A DNA stretch of 64,000 bases from Euglena gracilis (lineage: Eukaryota; Euglenida; Euglenophyceae; Euglenales). Where the stretch lies: contig CP154955.1 of NCBI GenBank assembly GCA_039621445.1, positions 20,573,823 through 20,637,822 of the forward strand, in the 5' to 3' direction. Made by a program: the position numbers and the translations under genes. Positions 1-12,100 of the stretch are shown here, piece by piece. The stretch's first letter is position 1, and the number at the start of each line of letters is the position of its first letter. The notes beneath the pieces are model-generated. The model was not told the origin of the DNA. It ran no database searches and was given only the letters and a program-made list of their open reading frames with translations.

Positions 1-887
1 ATCGTCCGGGACACCCCAATTAATCGCGATTAATCGTTCGCCAGCCCGAAACGATTAATTGGCACAACCCTACTGGTGGATCCTTTGTGGTTGCAAAGAT
101 GAATGAAATATGTTTCATTTTCGGAAATATTTCCGAGATATTTCTGAAATAGTTTTGGAACGAAATATATTTTCCCAATCTAAAAGAACACAATACTCAT
201 CCCAATTGAATATCAGTTTCTTCAATGGTATATGCTCAGCAGCTCCTTGAAAAACGGGCGACCGGCATCAAGCACCTGCGGAAAATCACAGCAAAAATCG
301 CTCTGCATTAGAAATTACTGACACCTGATCAGTGGGCACAATTCTATCAGAAGTTGCAGCGAACGGCCTCCATTCTGCTTTCGCCAGCGAATATTTTGCC
401 TGACGTTGGTCGGCATTGTTTAACGTTTGTCATTTTTGGTCGTTTTTGGTCAAAAGCTGAGTAACGAAGAACAACGAAGACCAGGTAGGGGGCGGTCAAG
501 GTTTTTGGATTTTGGAGTTTGGTTGTTTCCGGTTCACAAACCGGCTCAGTTAGGAAGGGGGGAGGGGGGGATCCCGGACCCCGGTTAGTTGGATCATCTG
601 TTCTGGATCGTGGGGGGGAGGGAGGGGGGCACAAACCGGAAGTGGGCTGGAAGAGGGCGTCGGAAACCGACGGAGTGAGAAAATTACGAGAGAAAAAATT
701 ATGGCAAAATTTGGGTATTTTGCCAAAATTTCTGTCTTCTGTAATTTTTAGCCGCACTGTATGAGCATTCGGCGAGAGGTTGAGAGGCCGGGGTGGTCCT
801 CAATGAGTGAGGCGAGTCGGGGGCACTCTACAACACAAGAAACGGCCAGAAGATGCCTGGGAGCACTACGACAAGGAGTGGCAGACG
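1..887. other. Spacer, no gene seen
   Basis: Bases 35-60 hold an imperfect AATTAATCG inverted repeat. The rest is mixed AT-rich sequence followed by a G-rich stretch at 540-640. Open frames on both strands here are short, start on non-ATG codons, and show no coding bias, so I see no supportable gene. Confidence 0.5.
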
Positions 888-1163
888 TCACGGAAGACGA
901 CACGCTTTACACAAAAAAGAGTCATACTTTGGTGGCCGCCGCAAATCTTGGCAATGAAAATGGTATGCCAAACCGAAGGCGTCACACACCACTTTCCTCG
1001 GCTTCACACAATTTGGATTTTTGGGGGTGACAACACAACAAAAACCACATTTCTCCCGTTTTATAGGCACTCGGGACGCAGCACGAGGCAGAGGGGGTTG
1101 GACAGGGGGGCTACAGAGCTGCTGGGCGCAGGAGTTGAACGCGGAATGCCCAAGCGACGGCAC
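888..1163 (-). pseudogene. PHD-finger-like coding fragment, minus strand
   Basis: On the minus strand a 92-codon open frame ends at a TGA. It contains KREKCGFC, then an NPNCVKP stretch, then VVCDAFGLAYHFHC, and finally PPKYDSFLCKAC. This follows the PHD order C-x2-C ... C ... H-x2-C ... C-x2-C, with the usual CD-x-x-G-x-x-YH and PP-x5-C-x2-C spacing. One expected cysteine (CDxC) reads Phe, and the Trp two residues before the final pair reads Phe. PHD fingers bind histone tails and also occur at the ends of some transposon proteins. No ATG start fits; upstream frames are broken. It may be one exon, or a decayed transposon or gene remnant. The missing ligand favours decay. Confidence 0.45.
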
Positions 1164-2640
1164 TCACGTATGTTTGAAAAGAGGTTGCCGAACGATAACC
1201 TGAAACGAACATAGTTCCCGACTGCTGCTCACGTTGAGCCACACATTGTTCAATGCCGCTCGCCTCATCGAACAACAGGCTGGGTTCCAGCTCCCATCCC
1301 GTACAGGCAACAACAGCAAGCTCTGCACCGGGGGGTCGGCACACCCCTCCCCCCCCCCCTCACCGACCCCCTCGCCACGCCATTTTACCCCCCCCTCCCC
1401 CCCCTTTTCAGACCCCCTCGCCACGCCATGTCAGCCGCGCCAAAGAAATTTTTCTTGGGAAACCCCCGCGCACCCCTCCCCCCCCCATCCGGGACCCCCT
1501 CGCCACGCCAAAAAACGCCAAAAACCCCCCCTCCCCCCCCCCTAGCCGGACCCCTCGCCACGGCGTGCCGACCCCCCTACGGAGCCAGACTTTTTCTTCG
1601 TGTTGCCCTGTGCCAGCAAGGTGCCATGAAGGGGGTCAACCTTCGGCTTCTTGGCATCTTGCTAGTACACCGCGAGAGCAGCCAGGAACAGTTCCGTCTC
1701 AGGGGGAGGTGGCAAAAGACCATTCACAAGGTTCGCCGTGCATTTGGCCATGGGGGAGGGCTGTGCGGGGAAAAAAAGGGGGTTAGCACGTTTTCCAATG
1801 GGGCATCTGTGGCATTGACTGTTTTTCATTAGGGCGTCCGTGGCAAAGACACGTTTTCCATTAGGGCGAATTTCCGGTCCTAATTTCACATTCTCGCGTT
1901 TTTATCCCTTGGCGTGAATCATGACAACGAGGCTGAGCCCATATTTCAGCCCGAAAACGTGTTCAGGGGCGACGGCAGTACAGTTGGGGTTTTTTGGGGA
2001 CCCCACTGTACAGTTGGGATTTTCGGTACCCCCCCTGGTACCGACCCCCCCCCCCGAGACAGATGAAAATTTTGACCAAAAATGGCCTTTTTAGACCAAA
2101 AAAAGGCCTTAAAATTTTTTGTCCAGCGCCTTCAGCGCCGGTTTTTTGGCCAATTTTTGAGGGGGGGTTGGCAGTACAGTTGGGACCCCAGGACCCCCCC
2201 CCCCGGTGTTGAGACAGTACAGCAAAAAGTGCCAAAAAATGCAAAAAAACTGACCTCGGGACCCCCCCTCCCCCCCTGCCAACACTCCTCAGGGGCCCCC
2301 TTCCGGGGCCCCCTGCTGAACACGTTTTAAGGCCGAAATCTGGGCTCAGCCACAATTTGTGTGTGGAAAATTGAATTCAACAACAACAACGGCCAAAAAA
2401 CTAGTGAAAAGCGACCAAGAACGGGACCCAAAAATACCAACGAGGACCAAACAACCAATAAAGAGCAAAAAAAAAAGCTGTCATAGATAGATGCCAAAAA
2501 CACACCAAAACGACCTAAAGCTGATTAAAACTGGAACAAGGCCAACCGCAACCAATAAAACAGGACAAGACGAAAAATAACCAAAACAACCAAAAAATTG
2601 ACCTTGCTCCAGCCAACCACCAAAACTACCCGGGGCCCCT
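1164..2640. other. Poly-C-rich spacer
   Basis: Bases 1330-1580 are repeated C runs interleaved with GACCCCCTCGCCACGCC, a degenerate tandem unit present at least four times. Bases 1975-2300 carry short G/C-bounded repeats with two copies of CTGTACAGTTGGG and a CAGCGCCTTCAGCGCCGG hairpin near 2130. The AT-rich stretch 2350-2620 is rich in AACCAAAAC words. No coding sequence is supported. Confidence 0.45.
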
Positions 2641-2657
2641 ACACCATCCCCCCCCCC

Positions 2658-2713
2658 CCCGATCTTGTTCCATACCCGGGCTCACGCTAGCCTGGGTATG
2701 GGACAAGATCGGG
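2658..2713. repeat. 25-bp near-perfect hairpin
   Basis: The left arm begins CCCGATCTTGTTCCATACCC and the right arm is its reverse complement with two mismatches, around a 6-base loop. A related GGGTATGGGACAGGGGG end occurs at 2758. The size and the flanking C run resemble a solo or collapsed inverted-repeat element. Confidence 0.8.
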
Positions 2714-2917
2714 TCAACAAATTTCCTTCAGCGGACCCTGGCCCGGACCCTTTGGCCGGGTATGGGACAGGGGGGGGGGATAAGATTTGGGGATGGGGGA
2801 TGGTGCCAATTTCAGAATGAAAATGAGAATAATAGGAAATGGTTCGTTAGTTTTTTTGGGGGAGTTCATGAACAACGTCATGAAGACCAACACTGGCCGA
2901 GAAGTATGAGTGGCAGA

Positions 2918-4067
2918 CGGTAGACTGGGGGGGGGGGTTCTGGGTGGTCGGCCGACTAGTCGGCCGACCACCCAACTGGTCGGCCGACTAGTCGGCCGAC
3001 CAATTGGTCGGTAGGCAGTCGGTACATTAGAGTGGGTGGTCGGCCGACTAGTCGGCCGACCACCCACTCTAATGTAGTTACGGGCCAGTCTCGCCGACTT
3101 TTAAGCCCCCCCCCCTGAGAAAAAACTTTTGTCCAAATCACCCCAAAACCAGTCAAAACCCACCCAAATGGCTCCAGAACCCCCCAATCGGGGGTGAATA
3201 TGCAAAAAACTGGGGGCAAAATTTGGGAAAAGAACACTTCTCCCCGTTGGATTTTCAATATATAAGTCAAAATTTGCACAAAAAGGACTTAGCCCTCCAA
3301 GTATATTGTCAACATAGAAGGGATTTTGTTATTTGAGGGGGGGTGGGGGGGCGGAGCCCCCCCCCCCCCCGCCTATGCCAAAATGAGCCACAAAAACGAC
3401 TTAACCCCGGAGGATGTTGCCAACATAGAAGGGATTTTTTTATTTGAGGGGGGGGTGCGGGGGGGGGGGGGGGGGCGGAGCCCCCCCCGCCTATGCCAAA
3501 GTGAGCCACAAAAACGACTTAGCCCCCGAGTATGTTGCCAACATAGAAGGGATTTTGTTATCTGGGCTCGGGTGGGGGTGGAGGGGGGAGTTTTCAGCCT
3601 GTCGTGATGCAGAATGCTTGCATTTCTAAAGGATTTTCATGTAATCCCTGTTTCGTCATTGGTTTTTTACCCCTCCGGACCCCATCAAGGGCCCACCGAC
3701 CCCCCACCGACCAAAGATTTCCATCTGAGGGTGTTCCTGTTGGTGTAAGGCACTTATTTGGACCCATCCGGACCATTTCCGGGTAATTTGGACCCGCCAC
3801 AGACCATTTTTATGCCCACCGACTGGCCACCGACTAGTTTGCATACAATTTTCTTCATAAAAAGTCGGCGAGACTGGCCCGTAACTACATTAGAGTGGGT
3901 GGTCGGCCGACCAATCCGCCGACCACCCAGAACCCCCCCCCCCCCTGTCTCGCCGACTAGCTGCCGACCAGGCCTAGTCGGCCGACCAATTGGGTGGTCG
4001 GCCGACCAATTGGGTGGTCGGCCGACTAGTCGGCCGACCACCCAGGACCCCCCCCCCCAGTCTACCG
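2918..4067. mobile_element. 1.15-kb inverted-repeat element with CGGCCGAC palindromes
   Basis: The left end CGGTAGACTGGGGGGGG and right end CCCCCCCCAGTCTACCG are inverted copies. Each continues inward through CTGGGTGGTCGGCCGAC and CTAGTCGGCCGACCACC palindromes, giving terminal repeats of more than 50 bp. A second inner inverted pair, TACATTAGAGTGGGTGG, lies near 3024 and 3889, and the sequence beside it (ACGGGCCAGTCTCGCCGAC) also recurs inverted. A 13-bp direct repeat GCCGAGAAGTATG lies just outside both ends (2896-2908 and 4074-4086). No transposase is encoded, so it is probably non-autonomous. The family is not known to me. Confidence 0.7.
3297..3565. repeat. Tandem repeat of about 120 bp, 2.5 copies
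   Basis: Each unit contains CAACATAGAAGGGATTTT, TTATTTGAGGGG, a G run, GCGGAGCCCC, GCCTATGCCAAA, then GAGCCACAAAAACGACTTA. Copies begin near 3300, 3417 and 3535. The array lies inside the 2.9-4.1 kb inverted-repeat element. Confidence 0.75.
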
Positions 4068-5950
4068 CCTAGAGCCGAGAAGTATGGGGAAAATGTGGTA
4101 ATATTTGGGGTTATTTTTTAATATTGTGGTTGTCATAGTTGGCAGCCTGTTTTTTTTGGAGGCGGCTTTTTTGCCTTTTTAATTTTAACAATGTTTTTTT
4201 TAAAAAAGCAAAAGAACGCGAGGTTTTGCATGAAAATATTTTTGAAAGCATATTCTCAATCATTTTTGGCAACTTTTGGGTCATTTCTACCCAAAATCCT
4301 TCCAGAAAAAAAATGGAATGGAAAAATTCATAAAACTTCACTTTTTTTTGCATTTTTGGATGTTTTTGGACCATTTTTTGGCAACTTATGAATTTAGTAG
4401 GATTTGAAGTTTGGTTTGGGTGCTTCATAACAAATTTTTGAATGAAATTTTCCTTCTGTTTTTTTATGATTTTTTTTTAAAAAAAAGTGTGTTGGAACCC
4501 CCCAGGTTGTATAGCCCTGACACTGTGGGGGGTGCCAGTTTTTAGAACATGCTGCAAGAAGAAAAATTTCAGGAAGACAAAGGCGGAAACACAAGCAAAG
4601 AAGAAAACCAAAAAAGAAAGTGCGCAATTAACAACGACAGAGCCCTGTGTTTTTTCTGCAAAACACCACAGGGCCCTGACAACAGCTGCCAATACCTTCA
4701 CTTCTTCTTCTTCTTCTTCTTTTGTAACTTCTTTGACTAAACTTCACATTCTACACATAGAACTTGTGAGTGGAAGAATCATGCATGAAACACAACATGG
4801 ATGACGGACAAATGGGACGGAAAAAAAGAACATTGGCAAACCTGGCAAAATTCCAGAATGAAGCCACATGTCCTAAAATTTGAAGCATACAATGCCAGGT
4901 GAAAACACTCCCAAAACACAGGTCAAAGAGAGAGCTGCAGCAAGTGTTCTCTGTGAAATGGAAGCAAAAGTTCCTTCATGTAAAACACCACCAGAAAACC
5001 ATGTGGACCGCCAGAAAATGATAGAAAAACAGAATGCACAATAGAAGACCTGCCACACAAGAGGGTGGCACTCAAAATTGTCACCCAGCGGAGCGTATTT
5101 TGAGAAAAATGGCAATTTTTTGAAAGTGGTCTAGATGCACCAGAAAAGACCAGGAGAACAATTCTTCAAAAGTCACCTTCAGGGGGGCATACCTGCTTCG
5201 ACGTTCAATAAATACTGCATCAATATACTCCTTATCCTTCAAATAGTTGGATTCTGAGTTCCAGACAAAGAAAAACAACGAATTTCAAGGGGGAGAAAAT
5301 ACCTGTTTTGCTCCCAAATAGGAAGTCCTTCCGTCCGCGATCGCCGCGAATGTTTTGAAACGGTTTGGGTTTCAATTTTCTGAGATTTCATGAAAATATG
5401 GAAAAATGCAATAAAACCGTGCAAATTTCACGTTACTGAAATTTCAGGCCTTTTGCTAGGGAATTTTGGCCATTGCTAGGGTGCCGTCAATTAGAGGGGG
5501 TACCGTGAATTTGGGGGGTACCTTCAGTTTTTTCAATGTGAATTTGGGGGGAGGCCTTCTTGACAGGGGGTGGTTCAGGACCCATGGGCACGTCCGCTGC
5601 ACCCTCCTCAATTGGAGGATCAACACCAGGCACCACACAAGCCCCGGCATTTTGCAAGTCCAGCAGCCTAGAGCCATTTGCTTCATCTTTGGTGCCATGG
5701 CTGTGAAGCATGCAGGTGGGATGCTTCAGCACGCAATCCCCCCCCCGGGTAGTCAATTGGGGGGGTTGAAAAAAATTTCCCCGGGGCGTTTGGTCAATTA
5801 GGGGGGGGGGTTCAATTAGGGGGGGGGGAGGTGGTATTATATTCTGCGACACATATTTTTTTAAACACTCGAAGCACAAGACTGGCCACCTGCTCGTTGT
5901 TTGCTTCAGACGGGCGCCCGAATGATGATGGCTTGCATGGGCTGATGTAG
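4068..5950. other. Mostly AT-rich spacer with two coding-like patches
   Basis: The stretch 4120-4400 is T-rich with repeated TTTTTGG and CCATTTTT words. Two plus-strand patches have protein-like composition. One at about 4555-4740 is Lys/Thr-rich and ends in a Ser run from a TTC/TTCT repeat. The other runs from an ATG at 4892 to a TAG at 5044 (50 residues, including KTQVKERAAASVLCEMEAK). Either could be an upstream exon of gene A, but I find no phase link. Bases 5750-5835 carry AATTAGGGGGGGG boundary repeats. Confidence 0.35.
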
Positions 5951-6133
5951 ACTCCGTGGAGGCAGATGGGGTCCAGAAGGCACATTTCCACATCGTTGGG
6001 TTTGAGAAATTCCCTCGAAATGTGCCTGCAGGCGATGCAGAGCGCAAAGTGCAGGAGCAACGACTTCTCCGGATGGCGCGGGAGCATGAGAAATGTGAGG
6101 AGGAGAAGTTGGTGACACAATCCACAACAATTG
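5951..6133 (+). CDS. Gene A exon (first one found)
   Basis: The reading contains KAHFHIVGFEKFPRNV and ERKVQEQRLLRMAREHEKCEEEK, a charged helix typical of coiled or ciliary proteins. The acceptor is ...GATGTAG; an alternative CAG at 5904 would bring an in-frame stop. The donor is GTGTGT, leaving one base. Confidence 0.6.
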
Positions 6134-9100
6134 GTGTGTGAAGCATCCTCCAAATGTTTATGAAGTTGGTTTAATTATTTGGAATTCATGAATGAAATTT
6201 TTTTTTGAATTTGGTCTGATGAATTTGGTGTTTGCAAGGGTTTTAGTGTTTTTGGTCAAAGTGTTTTTGTTGGGAGATCCTGTTGATGGTCATCTTGAAG
6301 ATGTATATATGTGAGGGCCCCTCCAACATTTACCTGCAGGGCATCCATTGATGACGGTAGAAGAAGTGCAAGGTATGTGTTTGTATTTTTTTTTTGCTGA
6401 TTTCAAGAAAGGATGAAATGTGAGCTTCGGCAGAATGGAAGAAGCGTCAACCAAAGATTGCTATTGATGGAGCGTTGGCAGTGGCGGGGGGGAGGAGGGA
6501 GGGTTGTCATGAACTTTTTCCACTTTTTGATTGATTCTTTGACTGATCCCAATTGACCTTTTTTCCAACGACCCCCATTTAATTTGATTTTTCCCCCCAG
6601 CCCATTCCGGATTTGCCCCCTCCATTTTTCGAAGTGGTACCTTCTGCATTCAAAAAGAAATGAAAATTTGTATATTTGTGCACAGCTGCAAGCAAATTAA
6701 TTGTGGGATGGCTCTGGTCCGTGTCCAATGAACATTTTGGTGTTCATTGGGCACAGGTTTTCAACAGTCAACCAATTGACACCCGACGAAGGTGACCTTG
6801 TTGGTAAATGACGCATATGTAGCTGTTCAGACGATTACTCTTCGGCAGCAATTGTGGAAGAACAAGATCGCTTGAGGAGCGAGGAGGAGCGCAGGAAGCG
6901 TGCCGAGGACCAACACCGGACTGTCACGGAGAAAGAGGCATGCCCAGTGGGTCGCAATAGCAACCGTGGATTTGCTTCATCCTGGCACGGAAGGTACGTG
7001 TGAAAATGCGATTAAATGCGGATGGCTGATAAAAATGGATGCTCATAGACACACAGTAGCACGGCTGAAGACCATTTTTGCCAAAGGAGAAGGGACATCA
7101 GCGTGCATTGGATGCACATCATTTTTTTGATTGTGGTATTGGTATGCTCAGGAGTTTCAGAGGTTGAATTTCAACTTTTTGGGGGGGGGCCCAGGCCAAG
7201 CGTTTTTGAAATCTGTGGAGACCGGATGGCCAAGGCTGAGCGCCATGGAAAATGATGAACGATTTTGAAATACAATCCCCTGTTTGGACTTTGTTGGTGG
7301 TTTTTTCTGAGCCCTTTTCACAGCCTTGCCGAAATTGGCCCATTTGTCCCAGAGGCCAATCAGCCAATTAGGGGGGTGAAATGGGGGGGGGAGGGGAGTG
7401 AGGGCACTGGTGTTGGTTTTGAAAACTTTACTCCCCAAGCGCCTTTCAAGCTCCAATTGCCCTCACCCCCCCCCCCCATTTGGTAATGAACTGGGTAGGG
7501 GGGACAATAAGGGGGGCTCCAGGACCCCTACCCCCTAATTTTTATTATCTCCGCAAAATTGGTCGTTTTTTTGTGCATAGTTGGATTGGTCATGGCTTTT
7601 TCTTATCCGGCAAATTTTACAAATTTCGAAACTGAGCCGTATCTGTGGTTGGCAGGTCAATCAATGCCCCATGCCCCAGAATTACTATTTTGTTTTGTTG
7701 TTTGTTTTATCAGTGAACCAACAAAAAGCAATTTTCAATTTTGAACACAGTTGTCAAAAATATGTGCAATCTTGGAAGAATTCTATGCCTGACTGCTGGC
7801 CTTTATGGGCCATTTGCAACCTCGCCGCCCCCACCAGTTTTGCTGAATTTCTTGCGTTGGAAAGGGCAATAGTTATTCCACATCCGCGACGCCCAGCGTT
7901 TTTCAGTTTTTCCTTGGTGATCTTTTGTTTCTTCCTGGAAAACAAGAAACAGCACAGGGGGGGCAATGAACTTCCCAAAACTCCGCCTGAAGGTGATCGT
8001 TGGTTTGAATATTTCCACATTAACATTTTTCTGAGTATGGTCATGTCCACAATGCTTTTCCTTGTGTAAAATAGAAGGCGATGTCTGGTGCTGTTTCACA
8101 AGGAAAAATGAATATTGAAACTGCTTCCTGACACCAACCACCATTTGTGATTTGTACCAAAAACTCCATTTCGTTGTTGTCCATGCTGCTGTTTCTTTTT
8201 GCTTCTTTCTTCCATAGTCCTCCACATTTTTGGTGAATATTCAGCATTTGTTTGCTTTTTTGTCATGGCAATCAGGACATTTCACCCAGCCTCTATTTTG
8301 TCTATTTTATCTATTTTGAAGGCTGTTCATTCAAGATGATTTCATAACGAGAGGCAATGCCGTTTTTTTTTTCTTCACTGAACCCAGAAAAAAAAACACA
8401 CAATTTGAAACAAATTTGCACTCGCCAGTTTAAGACAACAACCCTCTTCTAGCTGCTGATCAATTTTGTGACTGAAAGTTGGTTTGACTGTATCTGTGAA
8501 CGCCTTTGGCATAAAAGGTCCCACAACATATCGGACTGCTGTTTGCTTGTCAATTTTGTGGATGAGCCAATGGAAAGTCTTTCACTTTTATACATATTCC
8601 AGGCCAAAAAAAAACGAGAGACGCCCCCCCCCCCCCAATGTGCTCCCAACTTTAACTTTAACTTTAACTTTGGCTCACGCCATTCCTCGTTTTCCAGGAC
8701 CGGTGGCCAGTTTGCAAACAATTGATGGAATATTGTGGTGGGCAAAAGCCACTGCAATGGTGATGTCATTTCAGTTTTCTGTACACATCTGTTGATGTGC
8801 GCAATGTCCATGTTGATGTCCAGACAGCACAACAGCACAATGTATATGTGGACATCCACGACACAAGTGCACCAGGATCACCTACCTTCTAAATATGATC
8901 ACCAAAGATACCATTTTTTTCATGGGAAATCCATGTATTATGAATTGAACACCGTTTTCACACAATTTCAATTACCGGTATTTTTTTGAAATCTGAACCC
9001 GCTTTCACACCTCGAAAATGGGGTCAGATGGTGGAAAACGAAAAGAGAGAACGGGTCAATCTTGTTGCCTGTTATCGTTCTGCCCCCCACCCGTTCCTTT

Positions 9101-12100
9101 GCAGGACGCCCGCATCATCGTGGAGGTGCACGCTCATCCGATGAACCGGCTGGAGGCGGACCCCAAAGCATTCCACGTGTCGGCGGCGGACCGTGTGGCG
9201 GCGAGAAAGGCTTTGCTGGAGACCTTCGTCGCGACCGCCCGCACCCTTTTGACGATAAACCGGGTTCAAACCCGTCTGGCAAAAGCACGGGTAAGTTTGA
9301 AAGGTATGGTGCCGCACAGCTGAGGGAGAAGTTCTGTGGTGATTCTTTGAAGCAACTTACATTTGCAAACCGTAGCAATCCAAACTAACTTGTTGGCTTG
9401 GGGGGGGGGAGAGGTATGCATTTGCATGGTATGAATTCCGGACACCTGCATGAGATAGGCTCGAAAGGCCACAAAAGGTATGCAAGTTAGTGTGGGAGCA
9501 GGGGTTTTCTTAAGCCGGAGGGGACCCTATCCCCCCGGGGGGGGGGTCCAGCCAGCCAGCAGCTCAAATCCAGCCAGCAGCCCAAATTCGGGCTGGGAGC
9601 CCCCCGGGGGAGAGGTCGAGTGAAATAAAGTTGGGTCCGAGTGAAATAAAGTTGGGTCCAGCCCGGCTGGAGGCCGGGCCAGCCGGCCGCCGGCTAGCCA
9701 GCCAACTGGGCTGCCCAGCTCACCTATCCCTGCATTTTTTCAGTAATTAGGCTGTTCCTCCAGTCCCGATCCAGCCTTGATCTAGCTCCATCCTGCAAAA
9801 TGTAGAAAATGGCAAAAATTTTCAGAAATTTTGGTCTTTCATCGACCCAGCCCAGCCCAGCCCCCTCCAGCCCCGGACCCCCCCCCCCTATACCCCCTCC
9901 AGCCAGCAGCTCATTTCCAGCCAGCAGCCTTTTTGCCGGCTGGAGGCTGGACCCCCCCCCCCGGGTCCTTAATAAAACCCCTGTGCGGGAGGTCGATTTT
10001 AAGGATGCAAGATGTCTGTAAGTTTTCAGCCCAAATATCCTGTGTATTTCAACCAGAACATTCGTGCTGATTTGTTTGAATGGCAAAAATGAGATGAATG
10101 AGACCCACCCTGTCACCTTGTCATCGAAAAGCGTGACATATGTTCATTTCCTTTCCTTTTTTTTTGCATTTAGGAGAGCGCCAACTCAGCCACAGCTCAA
10201 AGGAGGATTTTCCGACCATCAGCCTCCTGTCGTTCCCTGCGATTCCTGCCACGTATCTCCCTTCCCCTTCATTTCTTTGCTTTTTTCGGCTATATTCTGG
10301 GATTGGGCCGTTTTCTCCGATTGCCTGACAGGACTCAGGCGCACATGCTTCAGGTGGACAACAAGGCGGCTGCGGAGCCGTCGAAAATGATGAGCATTGA
10401 CTCCTTCAACCCTATTGAGCTGAAGGTTCTCAACTGCCTGTTTCCGTTGGTTATCGTCAATGAGTAATCACCTCTCCCAATGGCATGGGTGTGCTTATCG
10501 TGGACGGCCGCCTCCGGCTGCAGGGGGTGGTTTCTTTTTGGTCCTTGTGTGTGATGTTTGTTGGGGGGGGGTTACAACTTCATGGGGGGCACGTCGGGGG
10601 GGGGGGCGAGGGCACAGAATGCGCCCGATGTCCCCCCGAAGAGACCCCCTCAATGTTCGACCTTCAGGTGTTTTGTCAGTTTATGGCGGAAAAATGAAAG
10701 ACTCTTTTCTTTTCCTCATCCATCATCAACCGTCTCATTTGCTAACCACACCTTGCGGTGCTGCGTGCTTTTGCATTTCGTTGCGGCGGTCGGTCGTCCT
10801 TCGTCAGGTGCCGTTGCATTTCAAGCAAATGGGCTACAAGCCAGTCTCTCAGGGCCGGGCACATCTGCTGCACACGGAGCTCCCCAGCATTGGGGCCACA
10901 CCATTCAAAGCTTTACTCATCAACTGCGTCGCCTTTATTGGCAAAATCCCATTGGTCCCATTTGTCCAAACACCGCCTCACGTTTCCCTCTTTGCGACTC
11001 CCTGGGGTTCATCACCATCCTGGGGGAGGAATGCAACCCCCCCTTTTTTTTCGTTTTGCTGTTTTTTTTCCCGGCGATTTTTTTTGGTTTTTGCTGGATT
11101 TCGATTTTTTTTGACTGTGAAAAATTGCTCGTTTTGGCCCCGATTTCCCCCGATCCCGAAAACTTGTCAATTTTTTGTCATTTTTGCATTTTTTTTTTGT
11201 TTCAACAGGATGCTGTTTTTATGCAAAATAAAAAATTTCCCTGGCTCCTATTTTTTTTTATGTCTCTCCAGCAGAAAGTGTACGGGGGGGGGGGCTCCAA
11301 AAGGATTTTGCATGCGTTTTGCTTTTTTTGCTTTTTTGTGTGATTTGCGTTTATTTGTGTTTTTTTTTGCGTCGCGTTTTTCGAGGGTCCATGTTGCACC
11401 CCTCCCCCTTTGCACCATCATGATCCAGCCCGTAATTTTGCAGAGTTTAGTAGATGGTGGTTTTGAGAAAAGTCTGGGAACTCAAAAGGCGTGATGCCTC
11501 CCTGTCCCTGCTTTGCCTGAGCATCCTTTCGTGAGTGCTGATCCGCCTTATGATATGGAGCTGTTCCCATTTGGTGTGTGGTTTGCCTCACATTTCTGCA
11601 GTTTGCTGGTGTCTTTTTTGGTTGATCTGGCAGGGCTTTAGTTTGGGCCACCATTTGAGTGTTTGAACGCCTCATATTGCATTTCCCCCCCTCCTTCTCC
11701 TTGTTCTTGTTTATTTGTGCCACAGTTCAGATTGACCCCCCCCCCAGTGAATGTCACAGGTGCATAGCTTTTAGGAACCTATGTCCGCATGTATAAGGAC
11801 GGAACCAAAGTATTGCCAACTTCATATGATTCAGACCTCTCCCCCCCTTTGGTGGTGACCAGTCACGCAACGGGTTACATTGCCTGTGAAGCCAGGCACC
11901 TCTTGTGTGTCAGATTGCAGAGTGGTGAGCAACAGACAGATTCGTTGCGCTGTCTTTGATTGGGATTGCATTCAGGGCGTTTCTTAAAATTTTGACCCCA
12001 TACCTGGGGTGGGGGTCCAGCCAGCCAGCAGCCTTCTCCAGCCCCCGACAGGTTTTATTGATTTGCAATAGTCTGAAGGGCGGCTGGATGGTAACGGATT

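Noticed and set aside
3300-3560. Regular repeats that might suggest a CRISPR array
   Set aside because: Units are about 120 bases with no unique spacers, and the window is eukaryotic.
7581-8225. Overlapping frames of 162 (plus) and 140 (minus) residues
   Set aside because: Neither begins at ATG, both are AT-rich and unlike the GC-ending codons of the supported exons, and no splice sites fit.
10174-10252. Exon candidate after GCATTTAG in gene A
   Set aside because: Its possible donors give phases that lead to a stop in the next exon; joining 9105-9290 directly to 10354-10455 keeps phase.
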